Assembly: GCA_040221175.1 (NCBI GenBank)
Contig: JAVJVK010000019.1
Location: 62,001 to 126,000 of the forward strand
Source of the DNA: Phycisphaerales bacterium
Lineage (GTDB): Bacteria; Planctomycetota; Phycisphaerae; Phycisphaerales; UBA1924
Direction: 5' to 3'
DNA: 64,000 nucleotides
The notes under the pieces are model-generated. The model was not told the origin of the DNA. It was given only the letters and a program-made list of their open reading frames with translations, and did no database searches. Made by a program: the position numbers and the translations under genes. Of the stretch, positions 8,333 through 15,425 are shown piece by piece. The number at the start of each line of letters is the position of its first letter. Position 1 is the first letter of the stretch.

Positions 8333-8983
8333 TTAACCGATGAGCCGCTTGACGGCTTCGCCCACTTCTCCTGGAGAAAAGACCCGAGGCTCGTACGACC
8401 GCGTCACGGTCGTGCGAATGTCCAGGGCCTGCATGAGCGACACGACCCGGCCGACCCGGTCACGAAGATCGGCCACGATCACGCGATCGCTATCGCCCAG
8501 CCGGGTCACGGATCCACCCGCGCTCAGCAGCGGCTGAACGGCCGACATCAGTGTCTCTGGGTCGGCCTCCTTGATGTCATACACAATCGCGACATACCCG
8601 GCCCGGCCGGCCGTGCGTAGTCGCGGTCCTGAGTCGGTCTGCTCGATAGCCCATTGTTCGATCGGCGTCGCCAGCCGCCCGGCGCCGTTGAGCTGCACGA
8701 TGGCCAGCCCGTCGCCGGTGGAGATCGTGGTCAGGTTCTTCTGAACGAGCAGCTCGTTCGTCAGGGCCCAGAGCCCCTCGTCGTCCACCCCATCGCCGCT
8801 GCGGACCATGAAGCTGCCGGCCAACTGCCGCGGTTCGTAGGCGATCCGCAGGCCGAGCCGCTCGGCCGAAAGATCGACCAGCCGGGCCAGGTCGACCTCG
8901 GCGGGCAGGTGGACCCGGTCCTGCGCAAGAGCGGCCAGGGGTGCGCACCAGATCAAAGCCAAACAGAGGGCGGCTCGCATCAT
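8333..8983 (-). CDS. gspD: GspD secretin, N-terminal part (signal peptide, N0/N1 domains), ends at an in-frame TAA
   Basis: 216 residues: signal peptide (about 1-21, ending LAALAQ), N0 domain (VDLARLVDLSAERLGLRIAYEP) and N1 domain (YDIKEADPETLMSAVQPLLSAGG). It ends at KRLIG-stop in the middle of the next N-domain; the frame continues as EVRVVADELTG. With the downstream part it would make a normal secretin of about 640 residues. A homologous relic near 29.85 kb has GAG where this gene has TAA. It is the first gene of the secretion operon. Confidence 0.85.
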   Translation of the reverse strand: MMRAALCLALIWCAPLAALAQDRVHLPAEVDLARLVDLSAERLGLRIAYEPRQLAGSFMVRSGDGVDDEGLWALTNELLVQKNLTTISTGDGLAIVQLNGAGRLATPIEQWAIEQTDSGPRLRTAGRAGYVAIVYDIKEADPETLMSAVQPLLSAGGSVTRLGDSDRVIVADLRDRVGRVVSLMQALDIRTTVTRSYEPRVFSPGEVGEAVKRLIG

Positions 8984-9042
8984 GCCCAGCGTAGCCGATA
9001 ACGCCCAATTTCACAAGGGCATTTTGCCGTCGGCGACAAACT

Positions 9043-9609
9043 TCACCGCTTCGCCTGTTCCCGGATCCGGGCCTTGGCCTCCGCGACCTGCTGCTCGACC
9101 ACCGCGCGCAGGGCTTCCCAGGCCTGCTTATCCAATTGCAACTGCGACCCCGCCCTCTGGGCAATGGCTTGCGGCAGGTCGTTGAGGGCCTGGCACACGA
9201 CGCCCAGCGCCTCGTTCCAGTTCGCCCGCACCTCGTCGACCTGCAGCAGTTCGCCCTGCATTTTCCGCAGCTCGATCACCTTCATGTTGGCGATAGCGGT
9301 TTCCTTGATCGCCCGGGCCTTGTTGTACTCTTGCTGGCTCATGCTGGGGGCTCCGGTGGGCTGCCGTGCGTGCCAGGACTTGGCAGGTGAACTTCCCGGC
9401 TTCCGGCCGGCGCCCTCTCGCCGTCCGCCGTGGCCGGTGTCGAGGACATGATCATCGAGCCAGGCGCGGCAGGTGGCCTCGTCCCACAGCCGCCCACCAT
9501 GCGGGGTGTGGCCCGCGGGCGGCATGCCCTCCTGGGCGTACTTGCGCACCGTCGACGCGGCCAGCCCCAGGCGGTCGGCGAGCTGCGAGGTGGTGAGCAG
9601 GTCGGGCAT
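9043..9609 (-). CDS. Phage terminase small subunit-like HTH protein (copy A)
   Basis: 188 residues. Residues 1-60 are an excisionase/Nu1-type winged HTH (LTTSQLADRLGLAASTVRKY, then GRLWDEATCRAWLDDH). Residues 63-75 hold GRREGAGRKPGSS, the basic GRKPG segment common in phage terminase small subunits. The rest is helical and ends in a coiled-coil-like tail. A near-identical-length paralogue lies at 29946-30512. No large terminase, portal or capsid gene is present, so this is a remnant or satellite component. It could also act as a DNA-binding regulator. Confidence 0.7.
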   Translation of the reverse strand: MPDLLTTSQLADRLGLAASTVRKYAQEGMPPAGHTPHGGRLWDEATCRAWLDDHVLDTGHGGRREGAGRKPGSSPAKSWHARQPTGAPSMSQQEYNKARAIKETAIANMKVIELRKMQGELLQVDEVRANWNEALGVVCQALNDLPQAIAQRAGSQLQLDKQAWEALRAVVEQQVAEAKARIREQAKR

Positions 9610-9870
9610 GTCACGGGTTCATCCTGGCTAGTTGTCTGATTCACCGGCGATATCAAGATTCCGCGGCCCATCCGCACACGAAATGCGAACCACGGGCAAC
9701 CTGCGTTTGTCAAAGGTGTTGACTAGTACCCAACCGGGGGGGTAGCCGGCCCGCGCGTCATCGCTTTCCCCTGCGGCGTGCGATTGATCGGCGATGGCCC
9801 TTGCCTCGCGCGAGATGTGAGGGCGTCATGTGTGCCAACGCGTGGCATGGGGCCACGCTGAGGACACGAC
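9610..9870. other. Conserved spacer between the terminase-like and HARE-HTH genes (copy A)
   Basis: This 260-bp divergent intergenic region is nearly identical to 30513-30781 (for example the shared stretch around 9621-9655). Since it diverged less by eye than the flanking frameshifted HARE gene, it probably holds the promoters of both divergent genes. No convincing -10/-35 pair could be chosen; a TTGACA-like hexamer occurs on the minus strand near 9713. Confidence 0.5.
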
Positions 9871-10276
9871 CATGCCGACCAGTACGAAGACTGCGAAGAA
9901 GACCACGGCAAGCGCTCCGCAAAGCAGGCGAGCAAGAAGAAGACGCCCGCCAAGAACACGGCGAAAACCCGGGCAAAGAAGCCGGCCGCGAAGAAGCACG
10001 CGCCCAACGCCGTCACCGCCGCGACGAAGCAGCCCGCCAAGCCCACGCCACGCAAGGGCAAGCAGCCCAGCGGCCTCGACCTCGCGGCGAGGGTGCTGGC
10101 CAACGCCGGCGAGCCGCTGGCGGCCAAGACGATCGCCGAGCGCGTCATCGCCGCGGGCTGGCAGACCAGCGGCAAGACGCCGCACGCGACGCTCTACGCC
10201 GCGAGAGATCCAGACCAAGGGAAAGGACGCTCGCTTCCTGAAGGTCGAGCGCGGCCGTTTCACAGCCAAAGCGTGA
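9871..10276 (+). pseudogene. HARE-HTH domain protein, core scrambled by two compensating deletions (copy A)
   Basis: Compared with the intact copy at 30782-31195, this gene lacks 1 nt near 9907 and 8 nt near 10205. The two losses sum to 9, so the frame returns and the last 24 residues (REIQTKGKDARFLKV) are right. Between them the sequence is read one frame off and becomes Arg/Pro/Ser-rich. The original HARE domain can still be seen in another frame (LANAGEPLAAKTIAERVI from 10093). The product would lack the HARE fold, so this is almost certainly non-functional, though it remains an open frame of 135 codons. Confidence 0.85.
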
Positions 10277-10363
10277 TGCCGGCCCCACCGGCCCGGTAAC
10301 CGCACCGCACCCACCCGGTCTGCCCCCGGGCCGACGCTTCGGCTGAACCCCGGCTGGAAACAC

Positions 10364-10377
10364 ACCGTATATACGGT
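10364..10377. promoter_or_regulatory. Perfect 14-bp palindrome in the toxin-antitoxin promoter
   Basis: ACCGTATATACGGT, an exact inverted repeat 26 bp before the antitoxin ATG and upstream of its AAGGAGG ribosome site (10391-10397). AbrB/MazE-type antitoxins autoregulate by binding such palindromes, so this is the expected operator. The binding itself is inferred. Confidence 0.7.
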
Positions 10378-10402
10378 AGTATTCCCTGTCAAGGAGGCCA
10401 CT

Positions 10403-10630
10403 ATGGTCAAGAACCTGATCAAGCACGGCAACAGCTACGCCATGATCATCGACAAGCCGATTCTCGACCTGCTGCGTGCCAGCCCGGACACGCCCTTCGA
10501 GGTCATCTCCGATGGGCGCTCGCTCGTGCTCACGCCCGTTCGAGATCCCGAGATCGAGCGACGCTTCGAGCAAGCGGTCGATCGCGTCCATAAGCGCTTT
10601 GGCAAGGCCATGAAGCGGCTCGCCGAGTAA
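10403..10630 (+). CDS. AbrB/MazE-type antitoxin
   Basis: 75 residues. Residues 1-45 form a SpoVT-AbrB swapped-hairpin DNA-binding domain (VKNLIKHGNSYAMIIDKPIL, then SDGRSLVLTPV). The C-terminal 30 residues are a charged helix (IERRFEQAVDRVHKRFGKAM) of the type that wraps the toxin. A strong AAGGAGG sits 5 nt before the ATG. The gene is 3 nt from the Doc toxin, so they are co-transcribed. The pair lies inside copy A only. Confidence 0.85.
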   Translation: MVKNLIKHGNSYAMIIDKPILDLLRASPDTPFEVISDGRSLVLTPVRDPEIERRFEQAVDRVHKRFGKAMKRLAE

Positions 10631-10633
10631 GTC

Positions 10634-11020
10634 ATGGTCGATCCGGTCTTTCTCCACGTCGACCAGGTCTTGCGGCTGCACCGCAGCCTGATCAAAGCCT
10701 ACGGCGGTGCGGACGGAACCCGCGACGTTGGCTTGTTGCTCTCGGCACTTGAACAGCCGCGTGCGACGTTCGCGGGCTCGTACCTGCACGCTGACCTTTT
10801 CGAGATGGCCGCCGCGTACCTGTTCCACGTCGTGAGCAACCATCCGTTCATCGATGGCAACAAGCGGACCGGCGCTGCGTCGGCCATCGTCTTCCTGGAA
10901 GTGAACGGCGTGGAGATCGAGGCCGATGAGGATGGGCTGTACGACATCACGGTGGCTGTCGCCTCGGGTAAGGCCGACAAAGCCGAGGTCGCCGTGTTCT
11001 TCCGTGAACGCGCTCACTGA
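10634..11020 (+). CDS. doc: Doc-type (Fic family) death-on-curing toxin
   Basis: 128 residues, the usual length for Doc. The Fic motif is intact as HPFIDGNKRTG (about residues 75-85; canonical HxFxD/EGNKR). Characterised Doc proteins inactivate elongation factor Tu by phosphorylation. Its antitoxin partner is AbrB-like rather than Phd, a common swap. The last 7 nt overlap the end of the methyltransferase remnant on the other strand, marking the right edge of the insertion. Confidence 0.9.
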   Translation: MVDPVFLHVDQVLRLHRSLIKAYGGADGTRDVGLLLSALEQPRATFAGSYLHADLFEMAAAYLFHVVSNHPFIDGNKRTGAASAIVFLEVNGVEIEADEDGLYDITVAVASGKADKAEVAVFFRERAH

Positions 11021-11179
11021 GTTGCTCCCTCTCGCTCGGCCTTCTTGCCCGTGAACCGCTCCCACCGCTTCACGATCACATCGCAGTACAAGGGGGCCAG
11101 CTCCATCAGCAAGGCCCGGCGCTGAGTCTGCTCCGCGGCGATAAGCGTCGAGCCGCTGCCACCGAACAGGTCGAGCACT
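11014..11179 (-). pseudogene. DNA methyltransferase C-terminal remnant (copy A)
   Basis: The last 55 codons of the ParB-methyltransferase that is complete at 31216-32580. The remnant begins at VLDLFGGSGSTLIAAEQ (SAM-binding motif I) and ends KAEREGATQ. The catalytic DPPY motif, ParB domain and start are missing. It stops abruptly at 11179, where HsdR sequence on the other strand begins, so one deletion removed the 5' ends of both. Confidence 0.85.
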
Positions 11180-11180
11180 C

Positions 11181-11745
11181 ATCCACGAGAACGTGCACGT
11201 CGACGCCCTGCGCGACGACGTTGACACGCTCTTGCTCGACGCCGATCTGCTTGAGGCCGTGCTCGGCACGAAGAACCCCGACGGCAAGGCCAAGGAAGTT
11301 ACCATCAAGCTCACCGCCCGGCTGTGCAAGCACGCGAGCAACCCAAGTACAAGGAACTCGCCGAGCGCTCGAAGCGATCAAGGAGCGTCAGGAGCAGGGC
11401 CTGCTCGTGAGCATCGACTTCCTCAAGGCCCTGCTCGACTCGGCCAAGGACGTCGTCCGCATGGAGCGCGAGACGCTCGAGGAAGAAGAGATCGACCAGG
11501 GCCGCACGGCGCTCACCGAGCTCTTCGGAGAGGCCCGCAACGGCGAGACGCCCATCACGGTCAAGCGCGTGGTCGACGACATGGATGAGATCGTGCGGGC
11601 GGTGCGATTCGACGGCTGTCAGGACACGCACGCTGACGAACGCCAGATTCGGATCGAACTGCGCAAGACGCTGCTGAAGTACAAGCTGCACCACGACACC
11701 GAGCTGTTCGAGCGGGCGTACGGGTACGTTCGCGAGTATTACTGA
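11181..11745 (+). pseudogene. Type I restriction endonuclease HsdR C-terminal remnant, with two single-base deletions (copy A)
   Basis: Reading starts mid-protein (IHENVHVDALRDDVDTLLLD) with no start codon context. Compared with copy B it lacks one base near 11344 and one near 11372, so the product is spread over frames. The tail (IDFLKALLDSAKDVVRMERE to the stop) is intact and matches the helical C-terminal domain of HsdR subunits, which binds the rest of the type I complex. No helicase or nuclease motif remains. Confidence 0.8.
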
Positions 11746-11948
11746 TTCTCGAAACTGCCGCCTCAGGCACCCAATCTTCTCCGCTCCGTTAACCGCCACC
11801 CAGAGAGCGCGAAAGTCTCGTCCCCGCCGGCCCTCCTCGCCTCGGGTTCCGCCCGCCACCCACAGTTCTCTCCCAAAAGCCGAGAGACCCCAACCCCCGC
11901 CCCGTCGCCCCAGTGGGGCCGCTTCTGGCCCCGAGCCAGTAAACAAAC

Positions 11949-11975
11949 AGGCCCGCATCCAAAGGACGCGGGCCT
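11949..11975. terminator. Hairpin (copy A counterpart of the tRNA-Asn terminator)
   Basis: AGGCCCGC and GCGGGCCT form an 8-bp perfect stem, extended by TCC/GGA around a small loop. The same hairpin follows tRNA-Asn in copy B (36504-36530). On the minus strand it is followed by a T-rich tract (TGTTTGTTTACTGG). In copy A the tRNA it served is gone. Confidence 0.6.
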
Positions 11976-12329
11976 TGCAAGCTCCCCGAGCGTAACCGTC
12001 TCAAAGGCGCAATGCAATGGATAGGGCGGCGTGTCTCTGCGATCGCCAGGAGTCGGCGGAGTGTATCGAGTGTGTTGACCCGCCGAACAACCTCTTCCCG
12101 CCGCGTCTTTCGGCCTGTTGAATCCAGAGCAATGGGTTTAAGGTGAGTCGTCTGCAACGGTACCCCGAGTCCCGAATTCGGGGCATTCGCGTATTGAGCG
12201 AGTTCTTAGAGTACCTCCGCTCTGCCGTGGTACTGATTATTCGGATTCGATACATGTAGCCATTCGGTTCGTGACGATTATCTGGGGAGTGCGGTATCTA
12301 CTCTCGGCCGCCTCGCGTTGGGCAAGAGA
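11976..12329. other. Junction and intergenic region right of copy A
   Basis: 11981-11990 keeps the 3' end of tRNA-Asn (CTCCCCGAGC) and is followed at once by GTAACCGTC, which in copy B lies on the far side of the complete tRNA gene (36636-36644). After that the two copies share nothing. The rest, to 12329, is less GC-rich than its surroundings; only a doubtful 84-codon minus frame (12001-12255) is open and no gene is supported. Confidence 0.5.
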
Positions 12330-13091
12330 TCACCGGTTGTGCTCCGCGTTCGCCGAGACCTCTTGTCTCGTCGTTGAAAGTCGAAGGGTCTGTTCGAGCT
12401 GGATCTCGTCGGCCACTTTGTCTGGTACGTCCTTATGAGTCATGCCGAAGTCCGACAATTTCACGGCGTAACTGGTCTTGACGAACAGCAAGTCGCCCGG
12501 GGCGATGCTGGCGGTGCGATCGGATGCGTCCAGGAACGACAAGCGGGCGTCCGTTACGCGCAGTTTTCTGGTGACGCCTCGGATCGTCATATCGCCCACG
12601 AGCGTGGCGTTCCAGGTCGAGAAGCCTTTGCCGCGCTTGATCTCCTTGATGCCCTCGACGCTCGCGAGCTTGAACTCGATGGTCGGGTGTGACTCGCCGT
12701 CGAGCCATTCCTTGCCCGCCATGTGCGCGTCGCGCAGCGGGATACCGGTGGCCATCGACTCGACCGGCAGCACCCAGTGGGCGGCGACCAGCTTCGCGGG
12801 GTTGTCCGCCGGCCCCGCGACTGCGTAGCCCACCACCTTGTTGCTCTTGCCGACGATGTTCTCCAGCGGGGCCTTGGAAGTGAACAGCACCTGGGCCTCC
12901 TTGCCGCTGAGCGTGTAGTAGAGCGTGCCCTTCTCGGCCACTTCGGCTGGGGCCTGGGGCTCGTGGGGTTTGTGGGGGGTGGGCTGGATGGCCTCGGTTT
13001 CGACAGCTTGCTGTTGGACGGTTTGCGCGAGCACCGCGCACGCAATCGACACCACGGCGCTCGTCGCCACAATTGCACGAATCGGATTCAT
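12330..13091 (-). CDS. YceI family lipocalin-like periplasmic protein
   Basis: 253 residues from the ATG at 13091 (overlaps the upstream stop, ATGA). Signal peptide to about residue 22 (cleavage near VLAQ), a Pro/Glu-rich linker (PTPHKPHEPQAPAEV), then a YceI domain (about 50-235; TIEFKLASVEGIKEIKRGKGF, LVGDMTIRGVTRKLRV). YceI proteins are eight-stranded barrels that bind long isoprenoid chains such as polyprenyl compounds. As last gene of a polyketide/quinone-type operon it may carry the lipophilic product in the periplasm. That role is inference. Confidence 0.85.
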   Translation of the reverse strand: MNPIRAIVATSAVVSIACAVLAQTVQQQAVETEAIQPTPHKPHEPQAPAEVAEKGTLYYTLSGKEAQVLFTSKAPLENIVGKSNKVVGYAVAGPADNPAKLVAAHWVLPVESMATGIPLRDAHMAGKEWLDGESHPTIEFKLASVEGIKEIKRGKGFSTWNATLVGDMTIRGVTRKLRVTDARLSFLDASDRTASIAPGDLLFVKTSYAVKLSDFGMTHKDVPDKVADEIQLEQTLRLSTTRQEVSANAEHNR

Positions 13092-13477
13092 GGTTGTTTC
13101 TCCTTGAGTAGCACGCAATGACGCCCGCGACGCATCGCGATGGCGCCAACGCTGCACAGGCCGAGCCCGACGGTCGCCACGGACGCGACGGACACGAGGT
13201 ATCTCGGTGTAAACCCACCGGGCAGCAGCCCGAGCGCGAAGCGGCTCTCGATGTCCGGCTGGGCCATCGCGTCCTCCTCGGTGGTCAGGCCGATGTCCTC
13301 GAAGAGGTCGAGGTCCTCTTCCGACGTTGCCGTGTCCGAGGCGGCGAGCTTCGCGTCGGGCCATCGCGTGTAGCCCTCGTGCCCCGTCGCCGCCCACACC
13401 AGCACCGGCGCGACGGCGAGCCCGAGCCCCGCCGCCAGCAGCAACCGTGGCCATTGCCGATGCCCGGTCACGCTCAT
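13088..13477 (-). CDS. Small two-helix membrane protein of unknown function
   Basis: 129 residues with membrane helices at about 10-30 (LLLAAGLGLAVAPVLVWAA) and 92-113 (YLVSVASVATVGLGLCSVGAI). The segment between them is acidic (SEEDLDLFEDIGLTTEEDA). No family recognised. It overlaps the lipoprotein gene upstream and the YceI gene downstream by 4 nt each, so it belongs to the same operon. Confidence 0.75.
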   Translation of the reverse strand: MSVTGHRQWPRLLLAAGLGLAVAPVLVWAATGHEGYTRWPDAKLAASDTATSEEDLDLFEDIGLTTEEDAMAQPDIESRFALGLLPGGFTPRYLVSVASVATVGLGLCSVGAIAMRRGRHCVLLKEKQP

Positions 13478-13929
13478 CGCGATTCTCCCTCTGCCTGAAC
13501 ATCCAGTTTGAACGCCGTCTCGCCAAGGTCCATGGACTTGAGCCAGAGGAATCCCGTGTGGTCCTTGTGGCCGAGCACGCCGCTCAGGTGCAGCAGCGTC
13601 GAGTCGGGCTCGAGGGGGGGCTCATCGAACTTGATGTCGAGCGTGAGCTCCGCCTCGCCGCCCGCCGGTAGATCGACATCGCCGGTCCAATACCCGCTGG
13701 CGACTGGCAGGGCCATCTCGCCGTGCGAGAGCTCGTAGTCGACGCGGTTGATCGTCAGCCGCCGCCCGCCCGGGTTGCCCAGGGTGAGCGCGATCGATGC
13801 GGCGTCGTCGGTCATACTGGCACGACGAACGGCCACCGTCGGGTTCGAGCTGTTGGCCACGCAGCCAGTCAGCAAGCTGCCAGCCGTGAGCATCACGAGG
13901 CCGGCAACGGTTCGAGTCGAGATTCCCAT
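13474..13929 (-). CDS. LEA type 2-like lipoprotein
   Basis: 151 residues from the ATG at 13929, chosen because GGAGG lies 5 nt upstream. A lipoprotein signal (GLVMLTAGSLLTGC) puts the lipidated Cys near residue 23. The mature part is an Ig-like beta domain of LEA14 type: ASIALTLGNPGGRRLTINRVDYELS, then PAGGEAELTLDIKFDEPP. Such domains bind hydrophobic ligands or surfaces in some bacterial lipoproteins. The start overlaps the end of the monooxygenase gene by 37 nt in another frame. Confidence 0.75.
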   Translation of the reverse strand: MGISTRTVAGLVMLTAGSLLTGCVANSSNPTVAVRRASMTDDAASIALTLGNPGGRRLTINRVDYELSHGEMALPVASGYWTGDVDLPAGGEAELTLDIKFDEPPLEPDSTLLHLSGVLGHKDHTGFLWLKSMDLGETAFKLDVQAEGESR

Positions 13930-15425
13930 GGTGTCCTCCATGCGCCCCAAACGCGCCGTGGCGCGGAGCTGGAATGCGAATGCACGATGCGATCGGGCCG
14001 AACGAGCACGAGCGCCCCGGGCCCGAAGCGATGCTGGAGCTTGCGCTCCCTGTCAATGAAGTCGCGTCCCTCGACGAGCAGCACGTCGCCCAGGCTGAGC
14101 GGCACGTGGTCAACCTCGCCCGGCCGGCCATCGCAACCAAGCTGCAGCCAGGTCATACGCGGGCCGAGCAGCGCGTCGAACGCGATGCCCTGCCCGTTCC
14201 TGACTTCCACGCGAGGCTGGGGCAGGTACCCCCCCGCGAGCGGGCCCGAGCCGACCAGCGTGCTGTTGTACACCGGCCGCAGATCGGGCCCACGCATCTC
14301 GAAGCGACTACGCATCGCCGAAGAGCGACCGACTAGCCCGATTGCTTTGTGGGCAAGCGTTCCGAGCACCGGGTTTGCTGGCGACATCAACCAGCCCAAC
14401 CGGAGGGCGAGGTTGATCATCTTCCGCTGGTGGGGTCGGCGTTCGGCCTCGTAGGTTTCCAGCACCGATTGCGGCAGCCAGCCCTGCGTCGCGCCCGCGA
14501 GCTTGAACGCGAGGTTGGACGCGTCGCGGAGCCCCGTCGCCAGCCCCTGGCTCGCGAAGGGGGGCGTCACATGCGCCGCGTCGCCTGCCAGGAAGACACG
14601 GCCCTCGCGCCACCGCTCGGCCATGCCGGCCCGGAATCGCATGACGGCGAAGTCGATCAGCTCGGCGTTGGTTACCGCAGGCCAGACGCTATGGAGGTGC
14701 TCCATCACGGCCGATGCGTCCAGTCCCGCGGCCTGCTCGGGGGTGAGCATCATCTCGATGCGTCGGCGATTGCCCGGTAGCGGCACCGACACCGACGCGG
14801 CCCCAGACGCACAGCCGATGCGCACGCAGTGGTCATTGCTCGAGTCGGTGATGTTCGCCACGAGCCAGGGTTGGGGCAGGTTCTTCGTCGGCATAGCAAT
14901 TCCGAGGTGCTGCCGCACAGCGCTGGTCGCGCCGTCGCACGCGACGACCCATCGCGCCGTGAAGGAACCTGTCGCTTCGCCCACCTTGGCAGAAACTTCT
15001 ACGCCACACTCATGCTGCGAGAGATTCTCGAACGCCGTGCCTGGAACGAGGTCGATGCTCGGATGGTCGATGGCTTTCTGCCACAGGATGGCGCTCGCCA
15101 TGTCCTGGTCGATGACGGCCGCGTGGGGGTGCCCCAGGTCGCTGTGCCGCTGACGCAGGCTCAGGAACTCACGACCAACGCCATCGGAGTACCGGCAGAT
15201 CACGCTGCCTGCCTGGCCCGATGCCCAGGCGCCTGCCAGGTCCGGCCCAAGGCCGCAGGCCTGCCAGATACGCAGGCACTCGTCGTCCACTGACACCGCA
15301 CCCAGCCGTGCGACTGGGGAGTGGCCCCGCTCGAGCAGCGTCACACGGAGGCCGTGCTTCGCCAACAGGTGGGCCAGCGTCAGGCCAACGGGCCCGGCGC
15401 CCACGATGAGAACATCACGCATCAT
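13893..15425 (-). CDS. FAD-dependent aromatic monooxygenase (PheA/TfdB type)
   Basis: 510 residues from the double ATG at 15425, which overlaps the methyltransferase stop by 11 nt. FAD-binding GxGxxG is at the start (VLIVGAGPVGLTLAHLLAKHG); the second FAD motif is GRVFLAGDAAHVTPPFASQG; the DG fingerprint is WVVACDGATSAVR. These are hallmarks of class A flavoprotein hydroxylases acting on phenols. In this operon the likely substrate is the methylated product of the type III polyketide synthase, hydroxylated towards a quinol. The C-terminal thioredoxin-like domain of the family is present. Confidence 0.88.
   Translation of the reverse strand: MMRDVLIVGAGPVGLTLAHLLAKHGLRVTLLERGHSPVARLGAVSVDDECLRIWQACGLGPDLAGAWASGQAGSVICRYSDGVGREFLSLRQRHSDLGHPHAAVIDQDMASAILWQKAIDHPSIDLVPGTAFENLSQHECGVEVSAKVGEATGSFTARWVVACDGATSAVRQHLGIAMPTKNLPQPWLVANITDSSNDHCVRIGCASGAASVSVPLPGNRRRIEMMLTPEQAAGLDASAVMEHLHSVWPAVTNAELIDFAVMRFRAGMAERWREGRVFLAGDAAHVTPPFASQGLATGLRDASNLAFKLAGATQGWLPQSVLETYEAERRPHQRKMINLALRLGWLMSPANPVLGTLAHKAIGLVGRSSAMRSRFEMRGPDLRPVYNSTLVGSGPLAGGYLPQPRVEVRNGQGIAFDALLGPRMTWLQLGCDGRPGEVDHVPLSLGDVLLVEGRDFIDRERKLQHRFGPGALVLVRPDRIVHSHSSSAPRRVWGAWRTPWESRLEPLPAS

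Larger units (their letters stand above)
9010..11990. repeat. Phage-like module, copy A (decayed direct repeat of the copy at 29.8-36.6 kb)
   Basis: The order of parts matches copy B: terminase-small-subunit-like gene (minus), conserved spacer, HARE-HTH gene (plus), DNA methyltransferase (minus), HsdR tail (plus), about 200 bp of conserved noncoding DNA, hairpin, tRNA-Asn 3' sequence. Copy A has lost the middle of the element (most of the methyltransferase, the primase-polymerase and the helicase), carries single-base deletions in two genes, and has gained a toxin-antitoxin pair. By eye the terminase-like proteins are roughly 80-85% identical, so the copies are not recent. Confidence 0.85.

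Noticed and set aside
1-8983. Type IV pilus operon instead of type II secretion
   Set aside because: The full G-H-I-J-K pseudopilin series with a GspK-type large domain, a calcium-type GspG end and no pilT points to type II secretion, although the C/L/M-like proteins are PilP/N/O-like in size.
9010-11990. Insertion-sequence explanation for the repeated module
   Set aside because: No transposase, terminal inverted repeats or target duplication was seen; gene content is phage-like and one copy ends at a tRNA.
12001-12255. 84-codon minus-strand frame right of copy A
   Set aside because: No recognised protein and located in the junction scar; composition not gene-like.
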